Below are positions 1-8,678 of a stretch of DNA of 49,260 nucleotides, one piece after another. Origin of the DNA: an uncultured Acidobacteriia bacterium (GTDB lineage Bacteria; Acidobacteriota; Terriglobia; Bryobacterales; Bryobacteraceae); assembly GCA_903925015.1 (NCBI GenBank), contig CAIYDY010000096.1:1-49260 (forward strand), given 5' to 3'. The translations under genes and the position numbers were made by a program. The notes under the pieces were generated by a model, which saw nothing but the letters and a program-made list of their open reading frames with translations, was not told the origin of the DNA and made no database searches. How positions within the stretch are numbered: the first letter of the stretch is position 1; each line of letters starts with the position of its first letter.

Positions 1-1559
1 CGGACATGGCCGAACTCGGGCCGCTCCGCACCATCGCCGATATCGCCAACTACCTGGGGGCCGGATCTTCGGCCCCCGACCCGACCCCCACCCCGACTAC
101 CCCCTCCCCCACGCACGCGCCATCCGCCCCCACCGGACTCCGCCAAGTAGTCCACACCCGTCCTGCCGCCGCCACCGGCCACTGCATCCTCGACGAATCC
201 GTCGGCTCCGTCACCATCACCGACGACGGCATGGGCATCGCCGACGCCCTCAGCGAACTTCTCATTGTCCGCGGCTTCGAAGCCGCCGTAGTGGACGAAA
301 TTCCCGCTGGAATGCGCGCCGTTATCTGCCTTTCCGGTATCCGTGCCTTTGAAAATCGCGCACAGGCCATTGCGGCCAACGAACAGGCTTACCGAGCGGC
401 CCACGCCATCGCCCCGGTTCTTTCCACCGAAGGCGGTGTCTTCGTAACCGTCCAGGATACGGGGGGCAGCTTCGCCCCCAAGGACGACCGCGCTTGGGCC
501 GGCGGCCTTACCGCCCTCGCCAAGACTGCGGCCATCGAATGGCCCAGGGCCAAGGTGAAGGCGATTGACATCGACCTTGCCGGCCGCACCCCGCACACCA
601 TCGCCCAAGCGCTGCTGAACGAATTGCTGAGCGGCGGCAAGGAATTGGAAGTTGGCTTGGGTGCCCGAAATGAACGGGTTGCCGTCGAAACCACCTTCGG
701 CCCGGCTTCGGGGTCAGACATCGGCCTCGCCAAAGATGCCGTCATCGTCGCATCCGGTGGTGCCCGTGGCGTAACCGCGCAGTCCCTGATCCATCTCGCC
801 CGTCGCGCCGGTGGCCGCTACGTTCTTCTGGGACGCACACCGCTTGCCGATGAGCCCGGCTTTTGTGCTGGAAAAACCACCGAGGCTGAACTCAAGCAGG
901 CCTTCCTTGCCGATGCCAAGTCGCGCGGGGAGTCAGCCAGCCCGGCTGCTGTCGGGAAAAAGGTTGCGCAAGTGATTGCCTCACGCGAGGTGCGCGAGGT
1001 TCTTGCAGGATTCCAAGCCGCCGGGGCCGAAGCGCGCTACGTCGCAGTCGACATCCGCAAGGCGGCGGAGGTTTCCAAGGCGCTCGACCAAGTCCGCAAG
1101 GAGTGGGGCCCGATTGCGGGCATCGTCCACGGTGCCGGCGTACTGGCCGACAAGCTGCTGACGGAACTGACACCCGACAAGTTCGAAGCCGTTTTCTCCA
1201 CCAAGGTGGAGGGGTTGGAAGCGCTGCTCGACGCAACGGCTTCCGACAAGCTGAAGTTCCTCTGCATGTTCTCATCGGTAGCAGCCCGCACCGGGAACAC
1301 TGGACAGGCGGCGTACGCGATGGCGAACGAGGTGTTGAACCGCGTGGCCCAGGCCAAGGCCGGCAAGGGCGTCCGCGTGAAGAGCCTCAACTGGGGACCG
1401 TGGGACGGCGGCATGGTGACGCCGGGTCTGAGGAAGCACTTCGCACAGAACGGGATCAACCTGCTCGGCATTGAGGAAGGTTCCGAGTTGTTCGCGGATG
1501 AAATCCTGGTCGGGGCGGATGCCGAGGTCGAAATCGTCCTCGGCCACCCGTTGGTTTAA
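1..1559 (+). CDS. PfaA-like polyketide/fatty acid synthase, 3' end (ACP tail and ketoreductase), partial
   Basis: The reading frame is open to the left edge, so only the C-terminal ~518 residues are seen. The first ~18 residues (ending ADIANYL) look like the last helix of an acyl carrier protein; the phosphopantetheine serine lies off the window. A Pro/Thr-rich linker follows (about residues 22-45, counted from the first visible Met at base 6), then a PKS-type ketoreductase: a structural half (about 55-235), the nucleotide motif GGARGV (251-256), and the catalytic S-S-V-A-A-R and A-A-Y-A-M-A-N stretch with Tyr437. This ACP-KR end is the usual C-terminus of PfaA in PUFA-type synthases. It ends 21 bp before the next gene, which carries the matching KS-CLF-AT-DH-DH set, so the two are almost certainly one operon and one multienzyme. 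Number of ACPs and presence of KS/AT upstream cannot be judged. Confidence 0.88.
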   Translation, partial: DMAELGPLRTIADIANYLGAGSSAPDPTPTPTTPSPTHAPSAPTGLRQVVHTRPAAATGHCILDESVGSVTITDDGMGIADALSELLIVRGFEAAVVDEIPAGMRAVICLSGIRAFENRAQAIAANEQAYRAAHAIAPVLSTEGGVFVTVQDTGGSFAPKDDRAWAGGLTALAKTAAIEWPRAKVKAIDIDLAGRTPHTIAQALLNELLSGGKELEVGLGARNERVAVETTFGPASGSDIGLAKDAVIVASGGARGVTAQSLIHLARRAGGRYVLLGRTPLADEPGFCAGKTTEAELKQAFLADAKSRGESASPAAVGKKVAQVIASREVREVLAGFQAAGAEARYVAVDIRKAAEVSKALDQVRKEWGPIAGIVHGAGVLADKLLTELTPDKFEAVFSTKVEGLEALLDATASDKLKFLCMFSSVAARTGNTGQAAYAMANEVLNRVAQAKAGKGVRVKSLNWGPWDGGMVTPGLRKHFAQNGINLLGIEEGSELFADEILVGADAEVEIVLGHPLV

Positions 1560-1580
1560 CGACATCTCCCGGAATTCAGG

Positions 1581-4500
1581 ATGCCGTTCGAGCCCATCGC
1601 AATCATCGGCCGGGGCTGCGTTTTCCCGGGCGCACTGACCCCAGCCCAATTCCGTGACCTCGTCCTCGACAATGTGGACGCGGTCAGCAGCTGTCCGCCC
1701 GACCGCTGGCGCAAACCGGTATCCGAAGTGGTCGGGGAGGGCCCCGAAACAAGCCCCACGGACAAGGGCGGCTACGTCCATGGCTTCGTCAACCCCGATC
1801 CGGCGCTCGAAAAGTACGACGTCCTTACCCAATGGCTGGTCTATTGCGCCCGCGAAGCCATCCGCGAAGCAGGAATCGCCCAACTCCCGCCCCGCACCGG
1901 AGTCGTGGCGGGCGTTCTCGGACTCCCCTCCGAAAGTCTCGCCCAATACGCGGAAAACGTCTGGTTGGGTGCGCAAAACACCGTCGCCCCCGAGAACCGC
2001 TTCATGGCGGGCCACGCTGTCCACACGGTCGCATCGACCCTCGGCCTCGGACTGGGCGGATTTGCGCTCGATGGTGCCTGCGCTTCCGGCATCTATGCAC
2101 TGAAACTGGCCTGCGATGCCCTGCATGACGGCCGTGCCGACCTCATGCTCGCCGGTTCCGTCAACCGTTCCGACGATCTCTACCTACACATCGGATTCCA
2201 CACCCTCCATGCCGTTAGCCCGAGCGGCCAAAGCCGCCCCTTCCACGCAGGGGCCGACGGCCTCCTGCCCTCCGAAGGTGCCGGTTTTGCACTCCTCAAG
2301 CGCCTCAGCGATGCCGAACGTGATGGCGATAAAATCCTCGCCGTCATCCGGGGGATCGGTCTAGGCAACGACGGTCGCACCGCAGGCCTGCTCTCGCCTT
2401 CGGAATCGGCCCAGGAGACGGTCATCCGGAAGGCCTATGAACTTTCGGGGCTCAGTCCTGCGGACATATCATTATTAGAATGTCACGCCACCGGCACCCC
2501 TGTCGGCGACGGCTGCGAACTCCGCAGCACCGGCAAAGTCTACGCGGGTCTGAGCAATGTGCCAATCGGCTCGGTGAAATCGAACATGGGCCACCCCATC
2601 ACCGCCGCCGCCATGGCCGGTCTGTTCAAGATCATGGCAGCAATGGAGGCGAAAACCCGCCCTGCAACGCTGCATGTTGCTGGAGCGCAGGTCAACCCGG
2701 AGCTCGCCAATTCTCCCTTCCGACTTTTGGCAGCCAACGAGCCGTGGCCGTCGACGGGCCCCCGTCGCGCGGCTCTTAGCGCCTTCGGTTTCGGAGGCAA
2801 CAACGCCCACCTGATTCTGGAGGAATATATCTCCCCGCTCCCGGCCCAGTCGGCAGCGGTGCCGGCCAAGCCCCTGATCGCCATCGTGTCCGTCGGCGTG
2901 GTCGCAGGCAAGACCGAAGGCTCTGACGCCTTCCACGCCGCCATAGCAGCCGGAACCCCGGTGGATTCCGAAACCACAACGCTAGCGCTGGAGATGAAAA
3001 ACCTCGGTTTCCCGCCGAATGACCTCGCCCAGGCTCTCCCCCAGCAGATCCTCGCCATGCAGTCCGCCGCCGAGGCGATGTCGAAGACTGGTCCGCTCCC
3101 CAACGCCCGGACCGGAGTTTATGCGGGCATGACGGTGGATGCCGAAGTCGGCCGCTACGGCCTTCGTTGGCGCACGGGCAACCACGAGGTCTGCCCCGAA
3201 CTCACCCCTGCTGCGGTTTTAGGACGGCTCGCCAACATCGTCGCGAATCGGATTTCGAGCCGGTACGACTTCCGGGGCCCCAGCTTCGCCGTCATGTCGG
3301 AAGAGGCTTCGGGGCTCGTCGCGCTCCGTTTGGCAGCCCGCGCATTGGCAGCCGGTGAAATCGATGCAGCAATCGCAGGTGCAGCCGACCTCTCGTGCGA
3401 AATCGTCCACCGTACCGCCCTACCCCTCCCGGCGGGCGACGGGGGCGCGTTCTTCGTCCTCAAGCGTCTCGAGGACGCGGTTTCGGCTGGGGACGAAATT
3501 CTGGCGCTGATCGACGGCTCCGATACCGCCACGCCTTCCGTCCCAGACAATGTCTCGCCGGTCTTCGGGCATGTCCATGCCGCTGTGGGCGCGTTGCGGG
3601 TCGCCGCGCAACTGGCACCGCAAAACAAACCCAGTCTGATTTCCACCACCCATACAGTAAGGATGGGGGCGGCCGCCGTGACGCTCAGCGCTCCCCCGGT
3701 TGTTCGGCGTTCCGGTGCCGTCCGTCCGGACCTGGCCTTTGTCTTTCCCGGTGCCGCAGCCGCATACAAGGGCGCGGGACGCAGTTTCGTCACTGCTTTC
3801 CCCGAAGTTGTGGCCGACGTGGTGGAACGCATGCCGACCGTTGCTGCCTCGGCACAGTGGCTCTACGACGAATCGTCCGAAAAGCCCGGGCCGTACGAAA
3901 CCCTCTGGGGAGCGTCGTTCCTCAGCCAGTTCCACGCCAGTTTTTCGCTCAATGTGCTCGGGTTGCGGCCCGTTGCCGTGATTGGAGTCAGTTCCGGCGA
4001 GACCAACGGCGTCGCGGCGCTGGGCGCATGGCGCGACATCGACAACTTCCACGACGAATTCGAGGCCTGCAGGGTTTTCGAATCCATGGCCGAACAGGGG
4101 TGGCAGACATGGCGTCTCGCTGTCTCCGAACCCGAACTTCGCGAAATTCTGGCCGCAAATCCCGGCCTGCGACTGACTTCCGTCAACGGTCCCGGCGAAT
4201 ACGTGGTCGCGGGTATGGCCGATTCCTTGCCGAAGGGCAAGGCCCAGCGCATCCACTACGACCTGGTCATCCATACGCCGGAATTTGCCCCTTGGCGAGA
4301 CACGTGGCGCGCGGTCCACTCGCGCGAAACCGTTGCCCCGGCTGGTGTCCGGTACTACGCCCATGCTTTCGGCAAGGCGTATACCCCCACCCGCGACTTG
4401 GTTGCCGACGCCCTCACCGGCCAGGCACTGAAACCCCTCGATTTCCCGGCGCTGATCGAACAAGCCTACGCAGACGGCATCCGGATCTTCCTCGAACACG

Positions 4501-7421
4501 GCCCGCAAGGAGGGTGTTCGGCCTCGATCCGCCGGATTTTGGGCGACCGTCCGCACTTGGCCGTCTCCTACGACCTGATGTCGGCCGATTCGCTGCAGCA
4601 GGCGAAAAACGCCATCGGGCAGATCGACCCGTCGCTTGTGCAGTATTTTGACCGCCCCCAGCGCAGGCAAGCGCCAGCGCCGGGCAAGCGCCTGACGTTC
4701 CCGGCTCACGCCGCTCCGGTTTCCATACCCCGGCAACCAGCACCGCCGCAACCTGAACCTATTGTTGTTGTCCCCCCTACACCCATCGTGTCCACACAAC
4801 CCATTTCCGCCAACCCCTCCCTGTTTGAACAGCACGCCGCCGCGCTGACCCGCGCCCACATGGAATTCGCCAAGACCGGGGCCTCGGCCCACGCCGATTT
4901 CCTCGCGATCTCGCAGCGCGCGTATGTGGCTGCGACCGGTGCGGTTCCGGTTTCGTACGTAGCGCCTGAGGTGCTCGAAGTCCGGGCTGCCGTCGTTGCA
5001 CCCCCGCCACCTCCCCCTCCCCCAGCTCCAGCTCCGACCCCCGCACCGGTCCCCGCCCCGGTCCCGGTCAAAGCCGACCGCAAGATCTGGATGACCCGCC
5101 AGGACCTCGAGGCCATCGCCTCCGGCCCGGTCTCGGCGATCCTCGGCCCCGAATTCGCCCCTATCGACAAGTTCCGCCGCGTCGTCCGCATGCCAATGCC
5201 GCCGCTGCTGCTGGCCGACCGCGTCGTTTCCGTCGACGCGACCCCGCTCAGCATGGGAACCGGTGCCATCCACACCGAAACCGACCTCACCGCCGACAAG
5301 TGGTTCGTCTTCCGCGACCGCGTCTCCCCCGGCATGCTCGTCGAATCCGGCCAGGCCGACCTCCTCCTCATCTCCTGGCTCGGCGTCGATTTCGAAATGA
5401 AGGGCGACCGCATCTACCGCCTCCTCGGCTGCGAACTCACCTTCCATGGCGGCGCGCCCGTCGCCGACGACACGCTCTGCCACGAAATCCACATCGACCG
5501 TCACGCCAAACAGGGCCCGGTCCGGCTCTTCTTCTTCCACTCCGACACCCGCGTCAACGGCAAAACCCGCCTTTCCGTGCGCAACGGCCAAGCAGGATTC
5601 TTCACGGACGAGGAATTGGCCGGATCCAACGGCGTCCTCTGGAACCCGCCCGAGGCCGAGCCCACACCGAACGCCGTCCTCCCCGTCCCGTTCGTCAAGA
5701 ACGTCCGCAAGACGTTCACCATCGAGCAACTCCGCGAAGCCGCCATCGGCAAAGCTTGGGAATGCTTCGGCGACGGCTTTGAATTTGCGGGCGCGCACCA
5801 ACGCGGCCCCGGCTTCTCCACCGGCAAGAACCTGCTGTTCGAGGAAGTGCTCGACCTCGACTTCAATGGAGGCGCTTGGAAGCGCGGCTACCTGAAGGCC
5901 CGCATGCCGCTCCGTCCCGACAACTGGTTCTTCGACCCGCACTTCAAGGACGATCCCTGCATGCCGGGCACGCTCATGTTCGACGGCTGCATCCAGACGA
6001 TGGCCTTCTACATGATGGCGCTGGGCGATACGATCTACCGCGACGGCTGGCGTTTCGAAGTCGTCCAGGATACGAATTACGTGCTGAAGTGCCGCGGCCA
6101 AGCGATTCCGTCGTCGCGCATCCTCGATTACGAGGTTTTCGTCGATGAATACGTGCCCGGCCACGAACCGATCCTGTGGGCCGACGTCCTGTGCACCGTC
6201 GACGGGTTGAAGGCGTTCCACTGCCGCCGCCTCGGATTGAAGCTGGTCCCCGGTTTCCCGCATGACGACAACCCGGATTACATGCCGAAAACGGTGGACA
6301 ACACCGAGGTCGCGATCATGAACGGCGTGCGGCAGGACTACACGGCGCTGCTGCATTGCGCGGTGGGTCCGCCGAGCTTGGCGATGGGCGCGCCGTTCGC
6401 GAAGTTCGACCAAGGGTACCAGTTGCCGCGCCTGCCCTCGCCTCCGTACCATTTGGTGACGCGCGTGACGTCGGTGCATGGCGAATTCGGGGTGGAAAAG
6501 CCGGGCGCGTGGTTCACGTCGGAGTTGGACGTGGACGGCTCGGAGTGGTTCTACCAGCAGAACGGGACGCCGGTGATGCCGTTCGGTGTGCTGATCGAGT
6601 CGGTTTTGCAGCCGTGCGGATGGCTGGGGTCGTATTGCGGGACGGCGCTGCACTCGGACCGGACGGTGTATTTCCGCAATCTGGACGGCACGATGACGAT
6701 CCACGGGCCCATCACCAAGCCCGCGCCGGGGACGAAGAAGACGCTGAAGACGACGTCGCGGATGACGAAGTTGAACTCGTCGGGCGGTATGACGATCCAG
6801 TTCTTCGAGGTCCACACGACTTTGGACGGCAAACCGCTGCTGGATTCGATCACCAGTTTCGGGTATTTCAAGAAGGAGCATTTGGCGCGCCAAGTGGGGG
6901 TTCCGGCTTCACCCGAGGAGATGGCGGAGCACACCGCGCCTTCGTCGTTCCAGGTGGATTTGCGGGCGAATCCGCAGCGACTGATGCCGACCGGGAATTT
7001 GCTGATGATCGACCGGATCACGGGCATGTGGGGCGATCCCGAAAAGGGCCTGATTTTGAGGGCGGAAAAGACCGTGCTGCCGAACCAGTGGTTCTTCAAG
7101 GCGCACTTCTACCAGGACCCGGTGCAGCCGGGGTCGCTGGGCCTGGAGGCGATCATGCAGACGCTGGAGTTCTATGTGTCGCACCACGGATTGGACGCGG
7201 GGATTGTGAATCCGCGCTTCGAGTATGTGGAGGAAGGGGATTTCAAGTACCGCGGCATGGTGTTCCCGACGACCAAGAAGATGGAGACGGAGATCCGGAT
7301 CCGGGAGGTTGTGCGGGAGGACGGGGCGGTTACGGTGCGGGCCTCGGGGTCGATTTGGGCGGATGGATTGCGGATTTATTTGATGAATAAGGTGGCGATC
7401 CGGGTGGTGGGGGGAGAGTAG
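1581..7421 (+). CDS. PfaC/Pfa3-like synthase: KS, chain-length factor, acyltransferase, two FabA-type dehydratase units
   Basis: 1946 residues. Residues 1-415 are a beta-ketoacyl synthase with Cys167 (DGACASG), His302 (ECHATGTPVGDG) and His338 (KSNMGHP). Residues ~430-710 are a second KS fold whose active Cys is replaced (V-M-S-E-E-A-S-G, Glu575), i.e. a chain-length factor. An acyltransferase domain follows (~715-1010) with the FVFPGA start and GVSSG nucleophile motif (Ser804). A Pro/Ala linker at ~1135-1165 leads to two double-hotdog FabA-like dehydratases: ~1170-1560 (first hotdog has the ESGQADLLLISWLG motif but no His before it; second has DPHFKDDPCMPG) and ~1610-1940 (KAHFYQDPVQPG). The order matches myxobacterial Pfa3 as I know it, but without the C-terminal acylglycerophosphate acyltransferase. 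It would elongate and dehydrate acyl chains on the ACPs of the upstream protein. Codon use swings from C-ending early to G-ending after ~6300. Product unknown: PUFA or another polyketide-like lipid. Confidence 0.92.
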   Translation: MPFEPIAIIGRGCVFPGALTPAQFRDLVLDNVDAVSSCPPDRWRKPVSEVVGEGPETSPTDKGGYVHGFVNPDPALEKYDVLTQWLVYCAREAIREAGIAQLPPRTGVVAGVLGLPSESLAQYAENVWLGAQNTVAPENRFMAGHAVHTVASTLGLGLGGFALDGACASGIYALKLACDALHDGRADLMLAGSVNRSDDLYLHIGFHTLHAVSPSGQSRPFHAGADGLLPSEGAGFALLKRLSDAERDGDKILAVIRGIGLGNDGRTAGLLSPSESAQETVIRKAYELSGLSPADISLLECHATGTPVGDGCELRSTGKVYAGLSNVPIGSVKSNMGHPITAAAMAGLFKIMAAMEAKTRPATLHVAGAQVNPELANSPFRLLAANEPWPSTGPRRAALSAFGFGGNNAHLILEEYISPLPAQSAAVPAKPLIAIVSVGVVAGKTEGSDAFHAAIAAGTPVDSETTTLALEMKNLGFPPNDLAQALPQQILAMQSAAEAMSKTGPLPNARTGVYAGMTVDAEVGRYGLRWRTGNHEVCPELTPAAVLGRLANIVANRISSRYDFRGPSFAVMSEEASGLVALRLAARALAAGEIDAAIAGAADLSCEIVHRTALPLPAGDGGAFFVLKRLEDAVSAGDEILALIDGSDTATPSVPDNVSPVFGHVHAAVGALRVAAQLAPQNKPSLISTTHTVRMGAAAVTLSAPPVVRRSGAVRPDLAFVFPGAAAAYKGAGRSFVTAFPEVVADVVERMPTVAASAQWLYDESSEKPGPYETLWGASFLSQFHASFSLNVLGLRPVAVIGVSSGETNGVAALGAWRDIDNFHDEFEACRVFESMAEQGWQTWRLAVSEPELREILAANPGLRLTSVNGPGEYVVAGMADSLPKGKAQRIHYDLVIHTPEFAPWRDTWRAVHSRETVAPAGVRYYAHAFGKAYTPTRDLVADALTGQALKPLDFPALIEQAYADGIRIFLEHGPQGGCSASIRRILGDRPHLAVSYDLMSADSLQQAKNAIGQIDPSLVQYFDRPQRRQAPAPGKRLTFPAHAAPVSIPRQPAPPQPEPIVVVPPTPIVSTQPISANPSLFEQHAAALTRAHMEFAKTGASAHADFLAISQRAYVAATGAVPVSYVAPEVLEVRAAVVAPPPPPPPPAPAPTPAPVPAPVPVKADRKIWMTRQDLEAIASGPVSAILGPEFAPIDKFRRVVRMPMPPLLLADRVVSVDATPLSMGTGAIHTETDLTADKWFVFRDRVSPGMLVESGQADLLLISWLGVDFEMKGDRIYRLLGCELTFHGGAPVADDTLCHEIHIDRHAKQGPVRLFFFHSDTRVNGKTRLSVRNGQAGFFTDEELAGSNGVLWNPPEAEPTPNAVLPVPFVKNVRKTFTIEQLREAAIGKAWECFGDGFEFAGAHQRGPGFSTGKNLLFEEVLDLDFNGGAWKRGYLKARMPLRPDNWFFDPHFKDDPCMPGTLMFDGCIQTMAFYMMALGDTIYRDGWRFEVVQDTNYVLKCRGQAIPSSRILDYEVFVDEYVPGHEPILWADVLCTVDGLKAFHCRRLGLKLVPGFPHDDNPDYMPKTVDNTEVAIMNGVRQDYTALLHCAVGPPSLAMGAPFAKFDQGYQLPRLPSPPYHLVTRVTSVHGEFGVEKPGAWFTSELDVDGSEWFYQQNGTPVMPFGVLIESVLQPCGWLGSYCGTALHSDRTVYFRNLDGTMTIHGPITKPAPGTKKTLKTTSRMTKLNSSGGMTIQFFEVHTTLDGKPLLDSITSFGYFKKEHLARQVGVPASPEEMAEHTAPSSFQVDLRANPQRLMPTGNLLMIDRITGMWGDPEKGLILRAEKTVLPNQWFFKAHFYQDPVQPGSLGLEAIMQTLEFYVSHHGLDAGIVNPRFEYVEEGDFKYRGMVFPTTKKMETEIRIREVVREDGAVTVRASGSIWADGLRIYLMNKVAIRVVGGE

Positions 7422-7489
7422 GCGGAGCGCGGCCACTCTTTCCCCAATGTCGGGCAGTCGTACATGCCTCTGATTTCCCGGAAAACTCC

Positions 7490-7516
7490 TTGACAATCCC
7501 CCCCCGCATGTAGAAT
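7490..7516 (+). promoter_or_regulatory. Putative promoter with leaderless start for the 7523 gene
   Basis: TTGACA at 7490-7495, a C-rich 15-bp spacer, and TAGAAT at 7511-7516. The ATG at 7523 begins exactly 6 nt after the -10 box, where transcription would start, so the mRNA would have no leader. The spacer is short for a standard promoter; the -10 is the stronger part of the call. Confidence 0.5.
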
Positions 7517-7522
7517 GCCTAC

Positions 7523-8020
7523 ATGTCAATAGTTTCGAGAGATTTTTGTTGCCGATTTCTTGGGGCACTTTGGGTAGTAGGCATTCAACTCGCTGCGGTT
7601 GGCCTTGCCCAGACTGCGGCACCCAAGGTTCAGATCGCCGGTACCGGTGCAGTTGAAAACATCAATTTAGCGATTGACGAGATCGTTGGTCAGCTCCGAG
7701 ATGGCGGTGTTTCGGTGGCTCTCCTCGGGAGCGATGGTAACTTCAAGAACCGCACAGCCGCTCTCGAAAAAATGAGCTCTACTGGTGCGGAATCTCTGAT
7801 TTACATCACGCTCGACTTGATGGCCAAGGGGCAGCTAATCCATAAGCCAAAACTCATCGTACAGTGCTTCGACAGTCAAGGAAAGATCTTGTGGGCCGAA
7901 GAGGGCGGCATTGGCACAGGATTCGGAGGCAGCGAGGCTGGCCAAATAAAAAGGATGCTAAAGAGCATACAGCCGAAACTGGCCCGACGCATAGGCCAGC
8001 CGGGTCTGCCCAAATCGTAG
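7523..8020 (+). CDS. Small secreted protein of unknown function
   Basis: 165 residues. The N-terminus is a clear signal peptide: positive/polar start, hydrophobic core around residues 13-27, and a likely cut after L-A-Q (about residue 30). The mature part is small and mixed alpha/beta, with N-L-A-I-D-E-I-V near the start, C-F-D-S-Q-G-K-I-L-W-A-E-E and a Gly-rich G-I-G-T-G-F-G-G-S stretch before a basic helix (I-K-R-M-L-K). I recognise no catalytic motif. The start is set by the -10-like TAGAAT six bases upstream and by the signal peptide; there is no Shine-Dalgarno. It stands between the Pfa locus and the toxin-antitoxin cluster, is probably transcribed alone, and nothing ties it to either neighbour. 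Confidence 0.75.
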   Translation: MSIVSRDFCCRFLGALWVVGIQLAAVGLAQTAAPKVQIAGTGAVENINLAIDEIVGQLRDGGVSVALLGSDGNFKNRTAALEKMSSTGAESLIYITLDLMAKGQLIHKPKLIVQCFDSQGKILWAEEGGIGTGFGGSEAGQIKRMLKSIQPKLARRIGQPGLPKS

Positions 8021-8031
8021 AAACGTCCGAT

Positions 8032-8137
8032 CAGTACCGCCCCAGCCTTAAGCTAGCCCCGGTCTTACCGCACAAGGACAACTCGGACTACATGCGAAAA
8101 GCTGTGGACAACACCGATGTCGCCGATCATGAACTCC
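8032..8137 (+). pseudogene. Fragment of a second pfaC-like gene
   Basis: This ~105 bp stretch aligns base by base with about 6225-6325 inside the resident pfaC-like gene. The translated core K-L-A-P-V-L-P-H-K-D-N-S-D-Y-M and V-D-N-T-D-V-A matches K-L-V-P-G-F-P-H-D-D-N-P-D-Y-M and V-D-N-T-E-V-A of the intact protein (around residues 1552-1580). One extra C near 8127 breaks the frame, after which the bases GATCATGAAC still match. The rest of the gene is absent. It is a divergent relic, not a recent perfect copy, and lies at the left border of the toxin-antitoxin cluster. Confidence 0.8.
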
Positions 8138-8158
8138 CGGAAGTGAAAGTCTCAGATT

Positions 8159-8383
8159 GTGGAGTCCATCACAATCGCCATCATAAACTGCGCGGAAACC
8201 GGCACCCTTATCGCATCGTGGAGCGACTCGAGCGGCCTCGGGGGACTGACGACCCAGGCCGTGCACTTGCGGGAGCTTGAGGCAAACATCCTTGAGGCCA
8301 TTGAGGTCCATTTCGATCCCGAAGAACAGCCCAAGCGCGTTTTCCTGCACTTCGAACAAGATTTGCTCCTTGCCGCCGCATGA
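8159..8383 (+). CDS. HicB-like antitoxin (copy 1)
   Basis: 74 residues from a GTG start. It fits the short HicB antitoxin pattern: an N-terminal beta strand, E-T-G-T-L-I-A-S-W, G-L-T-T-Q, then H-L-R-E-L-E-A-N-I-L-E-A-I-E-V-H-F and a final strand R-V-F-L-H-F. HicB binds and blocks the HicA mRNA-cleaving toxin and represses the operon. The stop overlaps the ATG of the next gene (ATGA), the usual HicBA coupling in this subtype. The hicA partner is frameshifted, so this may be an orphan antitoxin. A near-identical C-terminal stretch recurs at 11453-11647. Confidence 0.75.
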   Translation: MESITIAIINCAETGTLIASWSDSSGLGGLTTQAVHLRELEANILEAIEVHFDPEEQPKRVFLHFEQDLLLAAA

Positions 8384-8643
8384 AACTGTCACGGGATGTT
8401 TCAGGAGCCGACGTCGTTCGGGCCCTTGAAAGGCTCGGGTTCGAGACCGTTCGCCAGTCGGGATCAGCACATTCCTTTTGGCCCGTGGAGCGAGTCGAGT
8501 TACCTGCCCGCGCACCAGGCAATCGCTCCGAGAACCCTGAAGAGCAGTCCCCGAGGATGATCCTGTGGAAGCGCGAGATTTTCTGGATTGTCTTGCCGTG
8601 GTACCTTCACGATCCAGTTCGGGAAGTTCTCAACCGCCGCTGA
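8380..8643 (+). pseudogene. hicA-like toxin, frameshifted (copy 1)
   Basis: It starts as a normal HicA (M-K-L-S-R-D-V-S-G-A-D-V-V-R-A-L-E-R-L-G-F-E-T-V-R-Q-S in two parts of the usual fold), but two extra bases between 8461 and 8481, judged against the intact stretch at 9249-9411, move it out of frame. The conserved V-T-V-P-A-H-Q-T-I-A-P-G-T-L core is present only in another frame, and similarity stops near 8546. The open frame continues to 8643 with unrelated sequence. The expected catalytic His of HicA is lost, so an active toxin is unlikely. Confidence 0.75.
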
Positions 8644-8678
8644 TGGTGTAAACTGCGGTCAGGAGTATCGGAGAGCAG

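Noticed and set aside
1272-2126. A 284-codon minus-strand frame across the junction of the two synthase genes
   Set aside because: Shadow of the strongly biased plus-strand genes; no ribosome site or recognisable product.
3420-6893. A 1157-codon open frame antisense to the pfaC-like gene
   Set aside because: It is the mirror of C-ending codons in a GC-rich gene; the translation is Arg/Glu/Val-rich with no motif, and the plus-strand gene has complete catalytic motifs.
6356-7390. A 344-codon plus-strand frame inside the 3' part of pfaC
   Set aside because: It appears only where codon use switches to G-ending; composition is Gly/Val/Arg/Asp-rich with no domain, and the pfaC frame keeps its hotdog motifs.
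8380-8643. HicA copy 1 as a working toxin
   Set aside because: Two extra bases remove the conserved core and active-site region from the frame.
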